Shown here one piece after another: positions 26,019 through 34,949 of a DNA stretch of 64,000 nt. The first letter of the stretch is position 1, and each line of letters opens with the position of its first letter. The notes below the pieces were generated by a model. It was not told the DNA's origin. It did no database searches and saw only the letters and a program-made list of their open reading frames with translations. A program made the translations under genes and the position numbers. The stretch comes from Beijerinckiaceae bacterium. Its GTDB lineage: Bacteria; Pseudomonadota; Alphaproteobacteria; Rhizobiales; Beijerinckiaceae. The stretch covers positions 1,584,110 to 1,648,109 of the forward strand of contig JALJOM010000003.1 of assembly GCA_024304885.1 (NCBI GenBank), written 5' to 3'.

Positions 26019-27275
26019 ATGATTACGCGTCGCGATCTGATCGAATCCGTCGGAGCCGGAGCCGGCGCGGCGTTGCTCGGAGCGGCTTTCCCCGCGCGCG
26101 CGGAGGGGCCTGCAGAGGGACGCGCGGAAGGAGGTGCCGGTCCGGAGCTTTCTCCGCTCCTGCCCGCAGGCACGCGTGCCGAGGCGCGGCTCGAATCCCT
26201 TCCCGGCAAGAAGCCCCTGATCAAGCTCACCACTCGGCCGCCGAACTACGAGACGCCGATCGAGTACCTGAAGACCGCGATCACGCGAAACGACGCGTTC
26301 TTCGTCCGCTACCATCTCGCCGATATTCCCGAGGTGGACGCGCGCACCTGGAAGCTCAGAGTCGGCGGAGCCGCGGCGAAAGCTTCCCGCGAGCTCGACC
26401 TCGAGGAGCTGAGGAAGCTGCCCGCGGCCGAGGTCGTCGCCGTCTGCCAATGCGCCGGCAACCGGCGCGGGCTGTTCCGGCCCCATGTCGCCGGGATCGA
26501 ATGGGGCAACGGCGCCATGGGCTGCGCCCGCTGGAAGGGTGCGAGGCTCGAGGACGTGCTGAACCTCGTCGGGCTCGGCCCGGATGCGCTCGAGATCGTC
26601 TTCGACGGCGCCGACGGCCCGGTGGTCGCCGGTGCGCCGGACTTCGCGAAGAGCCTGCCCGTCGCCAAGGCACTCGAGAAGACCGTGCTTCTCGCCTACG
26701 AGATGAACGGTGAGCCGCTGCCGCATTGGAACGGATTCCCGGTGCGGCTCGTCGTGCCCGGCTGGAGCGCAACCTATTGGGTGAAGCACCTGACCTCGAT
26801 CGAGGTCGTCGCGAAGCCCTACGACGGGTTCTGGATGAAGCCCGGCTATCGGATCCCTTCGGGAAGGTTTCCGATCGTGACGCGGTTTCCGTCACAGGAC
26901 ACCGCCGTCAACGTGCCGATCACCGAGATCCTGATCAACTCGCTGATCACGAGTCATGCCGATGGCGCCGAGGTGAAGGCCGGGGCGAAGCTCGTCATCG
27001 GCGGAATCGCCTGGGACGGCGGCCACGGGGTTCGCTCCGTCGAGATCACCGCCGACGACGGCAAGACCTGGGTCGCAGCGGAGCTCGGCGAGGATCTCGG
27101 CCCTTTCGCGTTCCGGACCTTCCGGCACGCTTTCGAGGCCGCCGCGAGGGGATCCCACACGTTTCGCGCGCGCGCGACCAACAGAATCGGGCAGACCCAG
27201 GTGGCCGAGCTGATCCACAACCCGCCCGGCTACCATCACAACGTCATGCAGCCCGTCACCATCTTCGTTACTTGA
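26019..27275 (+). CDS. sorA: Sulfite dehydrogenase molybdenum subunit (SorA-like), Tat-exported
   Basis: Periplasmic molybdopterin-dependent sulfite oxidase-family enzyme, oxidising sulfite to sulfate and passing electrons to a cytochrome c. From the ATG at 26019 it has 418 residues. It begins with a twin-arginine signal (ITRRDLIESVGAGAGAALLG), then the oxidoreductase Mo-binding domain with the likely Mo-ligand Cys145 in QCAGNRRG, WGNGAMGCARWKG, GYEMNGEPLPHWNGFPVR-like substrate stretch, and a C-terminal dimerisation domain. A matching one-heme cytochrome is at 28663, but an unrelated gene sits between. SoxC-like activity is an alternative. Confidence 0.87.
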   Translation: MITRRDLIESVGAGAGAALLGAAFPARAEGPAEGRAEGGAGPELSPLLPAGTRAEARLESLPGKKPLIKLTTRPPNYETPIEYLKTAITRNDAFFVRYHLADIPEVDARTWKLRVGGAAAKASRELDLEELRKLPAAEVVAVCQCAGNRRGLFRPHVAGIEWGNGAMGCARWKGARLEDVLNLVGLGPDALEIVFDGADGPVVAGAPDFAKSLPVAKALEKTVLLAYEMNGEPLPHWNGFPVRLVVPGWSATYWVKHLTSIEVVAKPYDGFWMKPGYRIPSGRFPIVTRFPSQDTAVNVPITEILINSLITSHADGAEVKAGAKLVIGGIAWDGGHGVRSVEITADDGKTWVAAELGEDLGPFAFRTFRHAFEAAARGSHTFRARATNRIGQTQVAELIHNPPGYHHNVMQPVTIFVT

Positions 27276-27595
27276 CCTCGGGCGCTCGTCCTCTCTCGAA
27301 TGCCGAGTGCTGCCGCGCACGGATGGCTTTCGGCTCGGCGCTATGCTCTCCCGACGTCGCGCCGCCGCCGGGACGCACCGCTCGAAGGACCCGAAAATAC
27401 CGGGTCCCGAGCATGACGTTCCGAAGGTCGTCGCCGATAGCGAGATGTGCTCGGAGAGCGCCTCTGATAATGCGTTCGAGAACGTATTCTGCACGGAAGC
27501 GATCCTCGGCTCGGCGACAAGGACCAGCTTTTGTGAATCGGCTCAACCCCTTCAGCTGCGTCCACTACGGTGCATCCGTCTTCAGGAGAGCATCA
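27276..27595. other. 320-bp intergenic region after sorA
   Basis: No gene, repeat or terminator hairpin is recognised. Base composition is slightly less GC-rich than the flanks, as in the unknown gene that follows. AGGAGA at the right edge is the ribosome site of that gene. Confidence 0.4.
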
Positions 27596-28498
27596 ATGAA
27601 AGTCGAGGAGCTACAGAAGTACGAGTACTGGATACCCAAGACGCCACACGAAATCTTCTTCGCAGCGAAGGCGCACGGGGGCTGGAAGACCGTGTTCCCC
27701 GCGGCCAAGCCGTTTCCCGTCTGGGCGAGCAAGGTTCGAAACTACTTCAACATCTTGCCGACATGCCTGACGCGGCTGCCGGAGAAGAACGCCAGGCACC
27801 TCCTGGACCGGACGATGTTCTTGCCGTTTCTCGTCCGGGCCAGAAATGATTACTGGGCGAACAGGACCTATCAGGACTACAGACCGAAGCCTTGGGGTTA
27901 CGATCCGCCGCCCTTCAAGCCTCATCCTCGGGCTCCGGCCAAGATCCCGGATCACATAATGAAGCTGTCCCAGAAGGAGGCGATCGCTCAGCAGCAGGCA
28001 CTGTCCGGCGACGTTTATCTCGACAACCACAATCGCCCGTGGTTCCAGATGGCGGCCGGTTCCACGATCTATCATTGGGGAGATCACCCCGACTCGCCAA
28101 CCGCCGAGGCGATCTATCAGGACGTCGTCATGAGGCAGGACGATACGCCCGTCTTCAAGCTCGTCTCGCCGGACGACAACGGCGGGTCACAGGAGGTGAT
28201 CATCTTCAACGCCGAGATAAAGGACGGCCCCTACAACAACCGAAACAAGGCCATCGGTGAGTTCGGTAAGCCGATCATCGTCAAGGCAGCGATCGAGACC
28301 GACCCGATATTGCAGGGTTCATACAACTACTCCGAGACGACGACTCAGGGTCTCGCAGAGCACGAAAGACGTGACGTGAAGCCGCATGTTCACAACACCT
28401 TCTTCTACGTGAATCCGCCCGATCCGTTCTCGGCGCTCAGCCAGCGAAGGTTTCCGGTTCTCGACCGCGAGGGCAAACCCCTCGCCGACCAGGTCTAG
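27596..28498 (+). CDS. Unrecognised 300-residue protein between sorA and sorB
   Basis: I do not recognise this protein. The start is secure: an ATG at 27596 with AGGAGA seven bases upstream. It has no signal peptide or membrane helix. It is unusually rich in Lys, Asn, Tyr, Trp and Pro compared with its neighbours (WANRTYQDYRPKPWGYDPPP, DVYLDNHNRPWFQM, HVHNTFFYVNPPDPFS), and its codons are less GC-biased. It interrupts what is normally a tight sorA-sorB pair and carries its own 320-bp upstream region. Acquisition by transfer is likely; function unknown. Confidence 0.8.
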   Translation: MKVEELQKYEYWIPKTPHEIFFAAKAHGGWKTVFPAAKPFPVWASKVRNYFNILPTCLTRLPEKNARHLLDRTMFLPFLVRARNDYWANRTYQDYRPKPWGYDPPPFKPHPRAPAKIPDHIMKLSQKEAIAQQQALSGDVYLDNHNRPWFQMAAGSTIYHWGDHPDSPTAEAIYQDVVMRQDDTPVFKLVSPDDNGGSQEVIIFNAEIKDGPYNNRNKAIGEFGKPIIVKAAIETDPILQGSYNYSETTTQGLAEHERRDVKPHVHNTFFYVNPPDPFSALSQRRFPVLDREGKPLADQV

Positions 28499-28662
28499 GT
28501 GAAGGGAAGCCCGTCGGTCGGCGAGTCTCGATAGACCCCCCGAGGTCGAGGCTTCGCGAGTTCCGCCGGGTAGGAACCGCTTTTGACTGGAGCCTGCCCA
28601 GCGCGTAGAGTCTCCATTTGCACTGATCGATGTTCGAACGGCTCGAGCCGCGAGGCGTGCCC

Positions 28663-28944
28663 ATGAGACGGTTCCTGCTTCTCGGTCTTGCCGTGGCGAG
28701 CATTGCGTCGGACCTGCGCGCCGAGCCGGATATCGCCCTGAAGCCGGGGCCGGGACGCGATACGGTCGAGGCGCAGTGCTCCGCCTGCCACAGCCTCGAC
28801 TATATCGTGATGAACTCGCCGTTCCTGACCCGGACGCAATGGCAAGCCGAGGTGAGGAAGATGATCGAGGCTTTCAAGGCCCCGATCGATCCTGCCGATG
28901 CCGAGGCGATCACGGATTACCTCACGCGCGCCTACGGCGGGTGA
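28663..28944 (+). CDS. sorB: Monoheme cytochrome c, sulfite dehydrogenase subunit (SorB-like)
   Basis: Small periplasmic c-type cytochrome, the likely electron-accepting subunit for the sulfite dehydrogenase. From the ATG at 28663 it has 93 residues: a signal peptide (MRRFLLLGLAVASIASDLRA), one heme-binding CSACH near residue 40, a later MNSPF with a candidate axial Met, and the helical tail DAEAITDYLTRAYGG. Length and sequence fit SorB. It lies 164 bp after the unknown gene, not directly after sorA. Confidence 0.85.
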   Translation: MRRFLLLGLAVASIASDLRAEPDIALKPGPGRDTVEAQCSACHSLDYIVMNSPFLTRTQWQAEVRKMIEAFKAPIDPADAEAITDYLTRAYGG

Positions 28945-29047
28945 GACCGCGCGGTTCTGTCGGCTCGGCAAGGCACATCCCCACGAGCGGGAATGGCTCG
29001 ACTCCTCCTGAACCCGCATCCGGGGCGCGGTGCGATCGGTTCCCTCG

Positions 29048-30004
29048 TCAGAGCGGACGCCCGGCGCCGAGGCCGTAGCGTTGCGCGCGTGGCCGGTCCT
29101 GGCCCTCGTCGATATGCGCCGCGAAGGTCGCGAAGGCGCTCGGGTTGTGGCGCGCATTCGTTGCCGATTGCGTTTCGTATGCGGCGGTGAACTCCGAGAT
29201 GTGGATCGCGTCGTCTCCCGATGGCCTGTCGATGACGTGAATTCCTTCGTGCATCATCATGGCGGCGAGCGAGTTGACGCCGGTCGTGTCGATGTTGGTC
29301 ACCGCGACGGGGTCGTGCTTGAAGTCGGAATAGGGCGGCCCGAACAGCACGGGGCCACCGAAAGCGGCCTCCGCCGCGGTATCGAGGCCAAGCGTACAGA
29401 TCGAATGCCGCAGCATCGCGGAATTGGCCAATGTGCGTTGCAGAGCGCGGAAGTTGCCCAGCAGCGGATCGATCGTCGAGACCGTGATGAATTCCTCCGA
29501 CCCGGCGCGTGTCCCGCCGGGAGCCACGAGCTTGAAATGCGTCTTCAAGGCGACCATCGTGACACCGTCGGCGGTCACGAAGTCGAACGCGCCGAAGGAG
29601 AGCATGTTGCGCACGTCCTGGAGCGCGGTGATCGCCTTGCCGACCTTGCGTTGCGCGAGCGGCACCACGGTCTTGGCGAGCAGTCCGCCCCAATGCGCAC
29701 CGGCCGGCGGCGACCACCCGCGCATGGCGAGATCGAGGGCACCGAGCACCTCGCGGCCCGCGATGCCGGCGTCGAGCTTGAACCCGAACCGGGTCTCCGC
29801 GGCACGGACAGCCGCTGCGGTCTGCGTCCCGAAATTGCCGGTCGGCCCGGCGGGGATCGGAAAGCCGGTCTGGATCAGTGCCGTCTGAAGCAGCCCGACC
29901 GCCACCTTGTCGGTCGCCCCGGCCTGCAAGGGCGGCGCATTGTTTGCCGCATTCTGGATACGCGCGTTCGCAGCCCACAAGGGAGCGAGCAATGTGACGG
30001 TCAC
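29048..30004 (-). CDS. Peptidoglycan-binding-like protein with HEGIH zincin motif
   Basis: Putative zinc metallopeptidase of unknown family, 318 residues. Residues about 33-93 look like a PG_binding_1 domain (VAVGLLQTALIQTGFPIPAG, GNFGTQTAAAVRAAETRFGF). Near the C-terminus H252-E-G-I-H256 forms an HExxH zinc motif within AAMMMHEGIHVID, and E271 or E277 in SEFTAAYETQ could be the third ligand. No classical signal peptide is present, although the N-terminus (MTVTLLAPLWAANA) is mildly hydrophobic. The gene stands alone. A cell-wall-targeting or toxin-like peptidase is possible. Confidence 0.7.
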   Translation of the reverse strand: MTVTLLAPLWAANARIQNAANNAPPLQAGATDKVAVGLLQTALIQTGFPIPAGPTGNFGTQTAAAVRAAETRFGFKLDAGIAGREVLGALDLAMRGWSPPAGAHWGGLLAKTVVPLAQRKVGKAITALQDVRNMLSFGAFDFVTADGVTMVALKTHFKLVAPGGTRAGSEEFITVSTIDPLLGNFRALQRTLANSAMLRHSICTLGLDTAAEAAFGGPVLFGPPYSDFKHDPVAVTNIDTTGVNSLAAMMMHEGIHVIDRPSGDDAIHISEFTAAYETQSATNARHNPSAFATFAAHIDEGQDRPRAQRYGLGAGRPL

Positions 30005-30317
30005 CCAGAGCCTCCTGTCGTCGAGCCGAATCGGCGTCCAATCCTATTCATTCTCGCCTTCGATAATCCTTCGAGAGGTGCGAAACCACACAGTGCAATT
30101 TCCGGCGATTGCACGCATTCTTCCCCGAATGGAGGTCTCCCGCGAGCCCGGACGAAGCGCCCCCGGGTCGTCATTCGACCCTATGAGCCTTGTCGCGAGC
30201 TCGTCCCCGTGAGCGCGGCTCGGGACGGGACCACGGGCAGGCGTGCGCGAGGAGGGGGCTACCCAATCTCGCTCCTCTCGCTTATGGTCCGCGCGACTTT
30301 CCATCCGGGACGAGAGC
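30005..30317. other. 313-bp divergent intergenic region
   Basis: It lies between the zincin gene and the zf-CHCC gene, which point away from each other. No repeat, terminator, RNA gene or clear promoter pair was recognised. Confidence 0.4.
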
Positions 30318-30572
30318 ATGGCTACGCATTCGACGCCGCATTTTCACAACCAGCCGGGGGTGCCGCAAGTGCGCATCGGCTCGAAGGAATTCATGTGCAT
30401 CGGCGCGCTGCCGCCGTTCGATCACCCGCATATCTTCATCGACATGGGCGACGAGACCGAAGCGATCTGCCCCTATTGCTCGACCCTTTACGTCTTCGAT
30501 CCGACGCTCCATGGCGGCAGCGTGCCGCCCGAATGCGCCTATGAGCCCGAGCCCGCGTCAGAGCCGGCCTGA
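30318..30572 (+). CDS. Zinc-finger (zf-CHCC) protein, NDUFS6-like
   Basis: Small protein (84 residues) of the zf-CHCC family, related to the zinc-binding accessory subunit of complex I. The ATG at 30318 gives MATHSTPHFHNQPG, followed by a central domain with the ligands Cys in FMCIGALPPFDHPH, His, and the CPYC pair in AICPYCSTLYVFD. The product is probably cytoplasmic. It lies 18 bp upstream of the flavin monooxygenase and is probably cotranscribed. Confidence 0.93.
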   Translation: MATHSTPHFHNQPGVPQVRIGSKEFMCIGALPPFDHPHIFIDMGDETEAICPYCSTLYVFDPTLHGGSVPPECAYEPEPASEPA

Positions 30573-30590
30573 GCCGCGTTCGTCCCGATC

Positions 30591-31781
30591 GTGGAGCGGC
30601 GAAGGGCGCTGATCGCGGGCGCAGGGATCGGAGGGCTCTCCGCGGCCTTGTGCCTAGCCCGAGCGGACTTCGAGGTCTCGATCTTCGAGCAAGCCCCGAG
30701 GCTCGAGGAGGTCGGCGCGGGGCTTCAGCTCTCACCCAATGCGAGCGTGATCCTGCGCCGCCTCGGCGTGCTCGAGCGTCTGCGCGCGGCAGCCCTCGAA
30801 CCCCGAGCGATCCGGGTTCGGCGTGCGCGCGACGGGCACCTTCTCGCCGTCCTGCCGCTCGAGGATGCCGAGTGGCGCTGGGGCGCGCCTTACCTCCTCG
30901 CCCATCGCGCCGACCTGCAACGCGCGCTCGTCGCCGCGGTCGCAGCAGAGCCCAGGGTCGCGCTGCGCACGGGCACCGCCGTCACGGATTTTTCCGCGTC
31001 GCGCGACGCGGTGACGATCGCGCTCGAGGACGGGGAAGCGGCGACCGGCGATCTCTTGATCTGCGCCGACGGCGTGCGGTCCCGCCTGCGTGAAAGGCTC
31101 GTCGGAGCGGCACGCGTGGTGCCGAGCGCGCGCCGCACCGCCTGGCGTGCACTGGTTCCGGCGGCCTCGGTCGCGCCCGAGCTGCTTCAGCCGGATTCGA
31201 ACCTCTGGCTCGGGCCGGGCGCGCATGTGGTTCATTATCCGCTGCGGGGCGGATCGGTCGTCAACCTCGTCGCGGTCCTCGACACGGCTCCGAAGGTCGC
31301 GCCGCGCGAGGGCGCTTGGTCGACCCCGGGCGATCCGGCCTTTCTCGAGCGGAGGTTCGCCGGCTGGGCGGCACCCTTGCGCGACCTGATCGCGGCGGCG
31401 CCGGACTGGCGGATTTGGCCGCTCGTCGAGCGCGCGCCGCTCGCCCGCTGGACGCAGGGACGCGTCGCCCTCCTCGGCGATGCGGCCCACCCGATGCTGC
31501 CGTTCCTGGCGCAGGGCGCGGCGCAGGCGATCGAGGATGCCTCCGCGCTCGGTGACGCTCTATCCGCTGCGGTCGATGTCGAGCGAGGCCTCGTCGCCTA
31601 CGAGACCATGCGCCGGGCGCGGGCCGACCGCGTGCAACGGCAATCCCATGCCCAAGGGACGATCTACCACCTCTCGGGTCCGGCCGCGCTCGCGCGTGAT
31701 CTCGCGATGCGCGCAGCCGGCGGCCGCACTCTCCTCGCCCGCTACGATTGGCTCTATCGCGTGGGCTCGGTCCCCACCTGA
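30591..31781 (+). CDS. FAD-dependent monooxygenase (salicylate-hydroxylase-like)
   Basis: Group A flavoprotein monooxygenase that would hydroxylate an aromatic substrate with NAD(P)H. The 396-residue product uses a GTG start at 30591. It has the dinucleotide-binding GAGIGGLSAALCLARADFEV at the N-terminus, the DG motif LLICADGVRSRLRERL and the GD motif VALLGDAAHPMLPFLAQGAA. This is the 3-hydroxybenzoate 6-hydroxylase/salicylate hydroxylase size class. The substrate cannot be read from sequence. The 3' end overlaps the convergent HlyD-family gene by 28 bp. Confidence 0.9.
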   Translation: MERRRALIAGAGIGGLSAALCLARADFEVSIFEQAPRLEEVGAGLQLSPNASVILRRLGVLERLRAAALEPRAIRVRRARDGHLLAVLPLEDAEWRWGAPYLLAHRADLQRALVAAVAAEPRVALRTGTAVTDFSASRDAVTIALEDGEAATGDLLICADGVRSRLRERLVGAARVVPSARRTAWRALVPAASVAPELLQPDSNLWLGPGAHVVHYPLRGGSVVNLVAVLDTAPKVAPREGAWSTPGDPAFLERRFAGWAAPLRDLIAAAPDWRIWPLVERAPLARWTQGRVALLGDAAHPMLPFLAQGAAQAIEDASALGDALSAAVDVERGLVAYETMRRARADRVQRQSHAQGTIYHLSGPAALARDLAMRAAGGRTLLARYDWLYRVGSVPT

Positions 31782-32950
31782 TCCGCGCGGTGGATGCGGC
31801 TCGCGATGTGGGAAGTGGTGGCACCGGCGGCACGGAACGCGACGCGCGCGGAGGTCGGATGCTCCGACGCCACCGCGCGGCTCGGCGCCTCTAGGAAGAC
31901 ATCGACCTGCTGGCCCACGAAGGCCGGGAAATCGGCCGGGCGGAACGCGTAGATCGCCTGGAGGACGCGCGTATCCACGCGCTCGGATGTGGCGCCGGTC
32001 AGCGAGCGCTTCGGCAGGACATAGGGCTCGAATCGCACGAAGGAGAGCGCAACGGACATTTCCGAGTTCCCACGTACGCGGGCGATCGCCCGCGTATCGG
32101 GGTGGACCCGCCAGGAATCCGCCTCGTCGATATCGACGCGCACATGCAGCGGATCGATCGCTCCCATCGTCATCAAGGGATTGGCGAGCACGCCCGCCTG
32201 CGCATATTCGCCGAGCCGGACATTGACCTTGAGGATCGCGCCGCGGACCGGCGCCTTGACCACGGTCTTGTCGAGATCGGCCCGAGCTCCGTCGCGGGCC
32301 GCTGTCGCCCGCGCGAGCCGCGCCTCGGCCGCGCGGCGCTCCGCGAGAAGGACCGCGTTTCTCTGCCGTGCGCTGGCGAGCGCCGCCTTCATTGCGGCCA
32401 CCCTCGCGCCGGCCTTCTCGACGTCTGCCGTGGCGGTCTCGAAGCGTTGGCGCGTCGCCCAGGCGCCGCGGACGAGCGTGGCGTAGCGTGTGTGGTCGAG
32501 CGATGCGCGGGTGCGTTCCGCCTCCGCGCTGTCGAGGTCGGCGCGGGCCTGGTCGATCAGGTCGCGCTGCAGGACGATGCTCTGGTCGATCGAGGCGATC
32601 GCGGCAGTTTCCACCTCGACCGCCGCCTCGCTCTCCGCAACCGCCGCCTCGTAGTTGCGCGAGTCGATTGCAAACAGCGGCTGGCCGACCTCCACCAGAT
32701 CGCCGGCCACGACATGGACTCGGGAAACCACGCCACCGCGCTCGATGGCGAGCGCGATCACCTCGCTTCTCGGCTCGACGATGCCGGTTCCCGCGACATC
32801 ATTGGTGAAGCCGTGCGTCGGGGCCGCGATCGGCGGCGCCGTGACCTCGCGGGGACGGTATTTCGAGGCGATCGACCATGTGGCGAAGGCCATCGTGGCG
32901 ACGGCGAGGAGAGGGATGCCGTGCCGTGTGACGGAAAATCTTCGGGTCAT
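31754..32950 (-). CDS. HlyD-family periplasmic adaptor of an ABC exporter
   Basis: Membrane-fusion protein linking an inner-membrane ABC exporter to the outer membrane, 398 residues. It has an N-terminal anchor helix (HGIPLLAVATMAFATWSIA), a lipoyl half-motif GTGIVEPRSEVIALAIERGG, and a long Ala/Glu-rich hairpin of coiled coils (about residues 100-220). The second barrel part follows with VKAPVRGAILKVNVRLGEYA. It ends the exporter operon, one base after the ATPase stop. It resembles the DevB type that pairs with DevC/DevA. Confidence 0.9.
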   Translation of the reverse strand: MTRRFSVTRHGIPLLAVATMAFATWSIASKYRPREVTAPPIAAPTHGFTNDVAGTGIVEPRSEVIALAIERGGVVSRVHVVAGDLVEVGQPLFAIDSRNYEAAVAESEAAVEVETAAIASIDQSIVLQRDLIDQARADLDSAEAERTRASLDHTRYATLVRGAWATRQRFETATADVEKAGARVAAMKAALASARQRNAVLLAERRAAEARLARATAARDGARADLDKTVVKAPVRGAILKVNVRLGEYAQAGVLANPLMTMGAIDPLHVRVDIDEADSWRVHPDTRAIARVRGNSEMSVALSFVRFEPYVLPKRSLTGATSERVDTRVLQAIYAFRPADFPAFVGQQVDVFLEAPSRAVASEHPTSARVAFRAAGATTSHIASRIHRADQVGTEPTR

Positions 32951-32951
32951 G

Positions 32952-33674
32952 TCAGGCGACCTCCAGGAATTGACCGGCAGTCGCGGTCCGGACAGAGCGG
33001 ATCCGGCCGTCCTCCATGGCCGCGATGCGGTCCGCGAAATGGTAGATTCGATTGTCGTGGGTGACGACGATCACCGCGCGGTCGGCGGCGAGCGCCGCCT
33101 CCTTCAGGATCGTCATCACGGTCTGGCCGGTCTCGGCGTCGAGCGCAGCCGTCGGCTCGTCGCAGACGACGAGATTCGGCGCATGCACGACCGCACGCGC
33201 GATCGCGACCCGTTGCTGCTGGCCGCCCGAGAGCTGGCTCGGCAGCTTGTCGATATGCTTGCCCATCCCGATCCGATCGAGAATTGCGGCGGATTGCTGC
33301 GCCGCCTTCGCCATGGGCATGCCGGCGGCCACGAGGGGGATCGCCGCGTTCTCGGCCGCCGTAAGCGCCGGCAGGAGGTTGTATTGCTGGAAGACGAAGC
33401 CGATGGCCTTGCGGCGAAACGCGACCTTCTCCGAATCGCGCAGCTTCGTGAGCGGCACCCCGCAGGCCTCGACGGTCCCGTGCGTGGGGCCGAGGATTCC
33501 GGCGATGATCGAGATCAGCGTGGTCTTGCCGCAGCCGGACGGCCCGACCAGCATGGTGAGCTCACCTGCGGGGATGTCGAGGTCGATTGCATGCAGCACC
33601 TCGACGATCCCGTCGCCGGCGGGAAAGGACTTGGTGATGCCGCGGCAACGCACGGCCATCGACGGATCAGTCAT
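32952..33674 (-). CDS. ABC exporter ATP-binding protein (LolD/DevA-like)
   Basis: Cytoplasmic ATPase of the exporter, 240 residues from the ATG at 33674. Walker [11 protein letters not shown]-loop [17 protein letters not shown], signature [14 protein letters not shown], Walker [13 protein letters not shown] and H-loop VTHDNR are present. The sequence belongs to the MacB/LolD/DevA group, which serve mechanotransmission-type exporters rather than importers. It starts five bases after the permease stop. Confidence 0.94.
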   Translation of the reverse strand: MTDPSMAVRCRGITKSFPAGDGIVEVLHAIDLDIPAGELTMLVGPSGCGKTTLISIIAGILGPTHGTVEACGVPLTKLRDSEKVAFRRKAIGFVFQQYNLLPALTAAENAAIPLVAAGMPMAKAAQQSAAILDRIGMGKHIDKLPSQLSGGQQQRVAIARAVVHAPNLVVCDEPTAALDAETGQTVMTILKEAALAADRAVIVVTHDNRIYHFADRIAAMEDGRIRSVRTATAGQFLEVA

Positions 33675-33679
33675 GTGGG

Positions 33680-34822
33680 TCAGCCTCTGAAGACGATCGC
33701 GGGATCGACGACCATCACCTTGCGGACGCTCGCGAGGCTCGCGATGACGATGATGACGAGGACGGCGCAAGCCGTTCCGAGGGCCACCTGCCACAACAGC
33801 TCGAAGCCGCGAAGATTGATCGAGACGCGCGAGGTGAGCTCGAAGAAGGCGGCGCAGAGCCCGATCCCGAACGCATAGCCGACGGAAGCGACGACCATCG
33901 CCTGCAACAGCACCATGCGCAGGATGGTCATGTTGGAGACTCCCATGGCCTTGAGCGAGCCGAACTGGCGCAGGTTCTCGAGCACGAAGATGTAGAAGGT
34001 CTGCCCGACGACCGCGGCGCCGACGATAAAGCCGAGCGCCACCGTGATCCCGAAGTTGACCGGGATGCCGGTCCTTTTGATGTAATAGCCGATGGTCGCC
34101 GCGGCGAAATCCTGCCAGGTGAGGGCCTTCAACCCGGTCTCGGCGGCGATCCGCCCCGCGAGGTGGTGTGGATCCTCTCCCGGCCGCGCGCGCACGAGGA
34201 CGAAGGACATTTGCTTGCGCATGAGCCCGATATAGTTCATCGCGCTCGAATATTTCGTATAGACCACCGGGAACGTGGTAAAGGGCGCCGAGGCCTCGCT
34301 GATGCCGACGATCACCGCGCGGCGGTCGTTGATCTCGATGACCTTGCCGAGCGCGTGCTTCTCGCCGGGCCACATGAACTCGAATCCGGCCCTGTCGATG
34401 ATGATCGCGTCGGGTTGCTTCAGGCTCAGGGCCGAGCCCAGCACCATGCGCGGCGTGACTCCCACGAGCGTCGCGTCGTCCACGCCGAGCAGGATCACCT
34501 GCTGCAGCACCCCGCCCTGGGTGTGGGCGACCGTCAGGCCCTTGTAGAACGGAACCGCCCATTCGACGCCATCCACGCCCCGCACGCGGCCGAGCTGCGT
34601 ATCGGTCATGGGCTCGATCTCGTCGACGTAGAGGACGCGGGGGTCCATGACCCAGATGTCGGCTTCGCGCGCGTCGAGGATCTGGCTCGCCGTGCGCGAC
34701 ATCAGCCCGGCGAAGATCGAGATTTGGTTCGACATCAGCATGGTCGAGAAGGCGATGCCGAAGACGAGCCCGAGGTATTTCGCGCGATCGCCGAAGAGCA
34801 TGGTCAGCGCGACACCGTTCAT
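33680..34822 (-). CDS. ABC exporter permease (DevC/FtsX-like)
   Basis: Inner-membrane subunit with one N-terminal helix, a large periplasmic domain and three C-terminal helices, 380 residues. The first helix is [20 protein letters not shown]. The periplasmic core includes [19 protein letters not shown]. The C-terminal FtsX-like block has [19 protein letters not shown] and ends [15 protein letters not shown]. It is the first gene of the exporter operon and starts 19 bp from a palindromic operator, so TetR control is expected. Confidence 0.92.
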   Translation of the reverse strand: MNGVALTMLFGDRAKYLGLVFGIAFSTMLMSNQISIFAGLMSRTASQILDAREADIWVMDPRVLYVDEIEPMTDTQLGRVRGVDGVEWAVPFYKGLTVAHTQGGVLQQVILLGVDDATLVGVTPRMVLGSALSLKQPDAIIIDRAGFEFMWPGEKHALGKVIEINDRRAVIVGISEASAPFTTFPVVYTKYSSAMNYIGLMRKQMSFVLVRARPGEDPHHLAGRIAAETGLKALTWQDFAAATIGYYIKRTGIPVNFGITVALGFIVGAAVVGQTFYIFVLENLRQFGSLKAMGVSNMTILRMVLLQAMVVASVGYAFGIGLCAAFFELTSRVSINLRGFELLWQVALGTACAVLVIIVIASLASVRKVMVVDPAIVFRG

Positions 34823-34840
34823 CGGAAGCGCTCCCGAATA

Positions 34841-34859
34841 TGACCGAACGGTTCGGTCA
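34841..34859. promoter_or_regulatory. TetR-type operator 1 (exporter side)
   Basis: The 19-bp palindrome TGACCGAACGGTTCGGTCA lies 18 bp from the exporter permease start. A second near-identical site is 39 bp away. The arrangement fits repression by the adjacent TetR protein. Confidence 0.88.
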
Positions 34860-34864
34860 ACTGC

Positions 34865-34895
34865 TTGACTTAGACGACCTCACGGCCTATGTCAA
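34865..34895. promoter_or_regulatory. Overlapping divergent promoters between the two operators
   Basis: Plus strand: TTGACT (34865-34870), 17-bp spacer, TATGTC (34888-34893), toward tetR. Minus strand: TTGACA (34895-34890), 17-bp spacer, TAAGTC (34872-34867), toward the exporter operon. The -35 box of each overlaps the -10 box of the other, so the two promoters occupy the same 31 bp and should exclude each other. Confidence 0.7.
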
Positions 34896-34898
34896 TCC

Positions 34899-34917
34899 TG
34901 ACCGAACCGTTCGGTCA
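34899..34917. promoter_or_regulatory. TetR-type operator 2 (tetR side)
   Basis: TGACCGAACCGTTCGGTCA differs from operator 1 only at the centre. It lies 32 bp upstream of the tetR start, just past the plus-strand -10 box, where a bound repressor would block tetR transcription. Confidence 0.88.
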
Positions 34918-34949
34918 ATACGCTCGAGCAAATGTGAGCAGGAGGAAAG

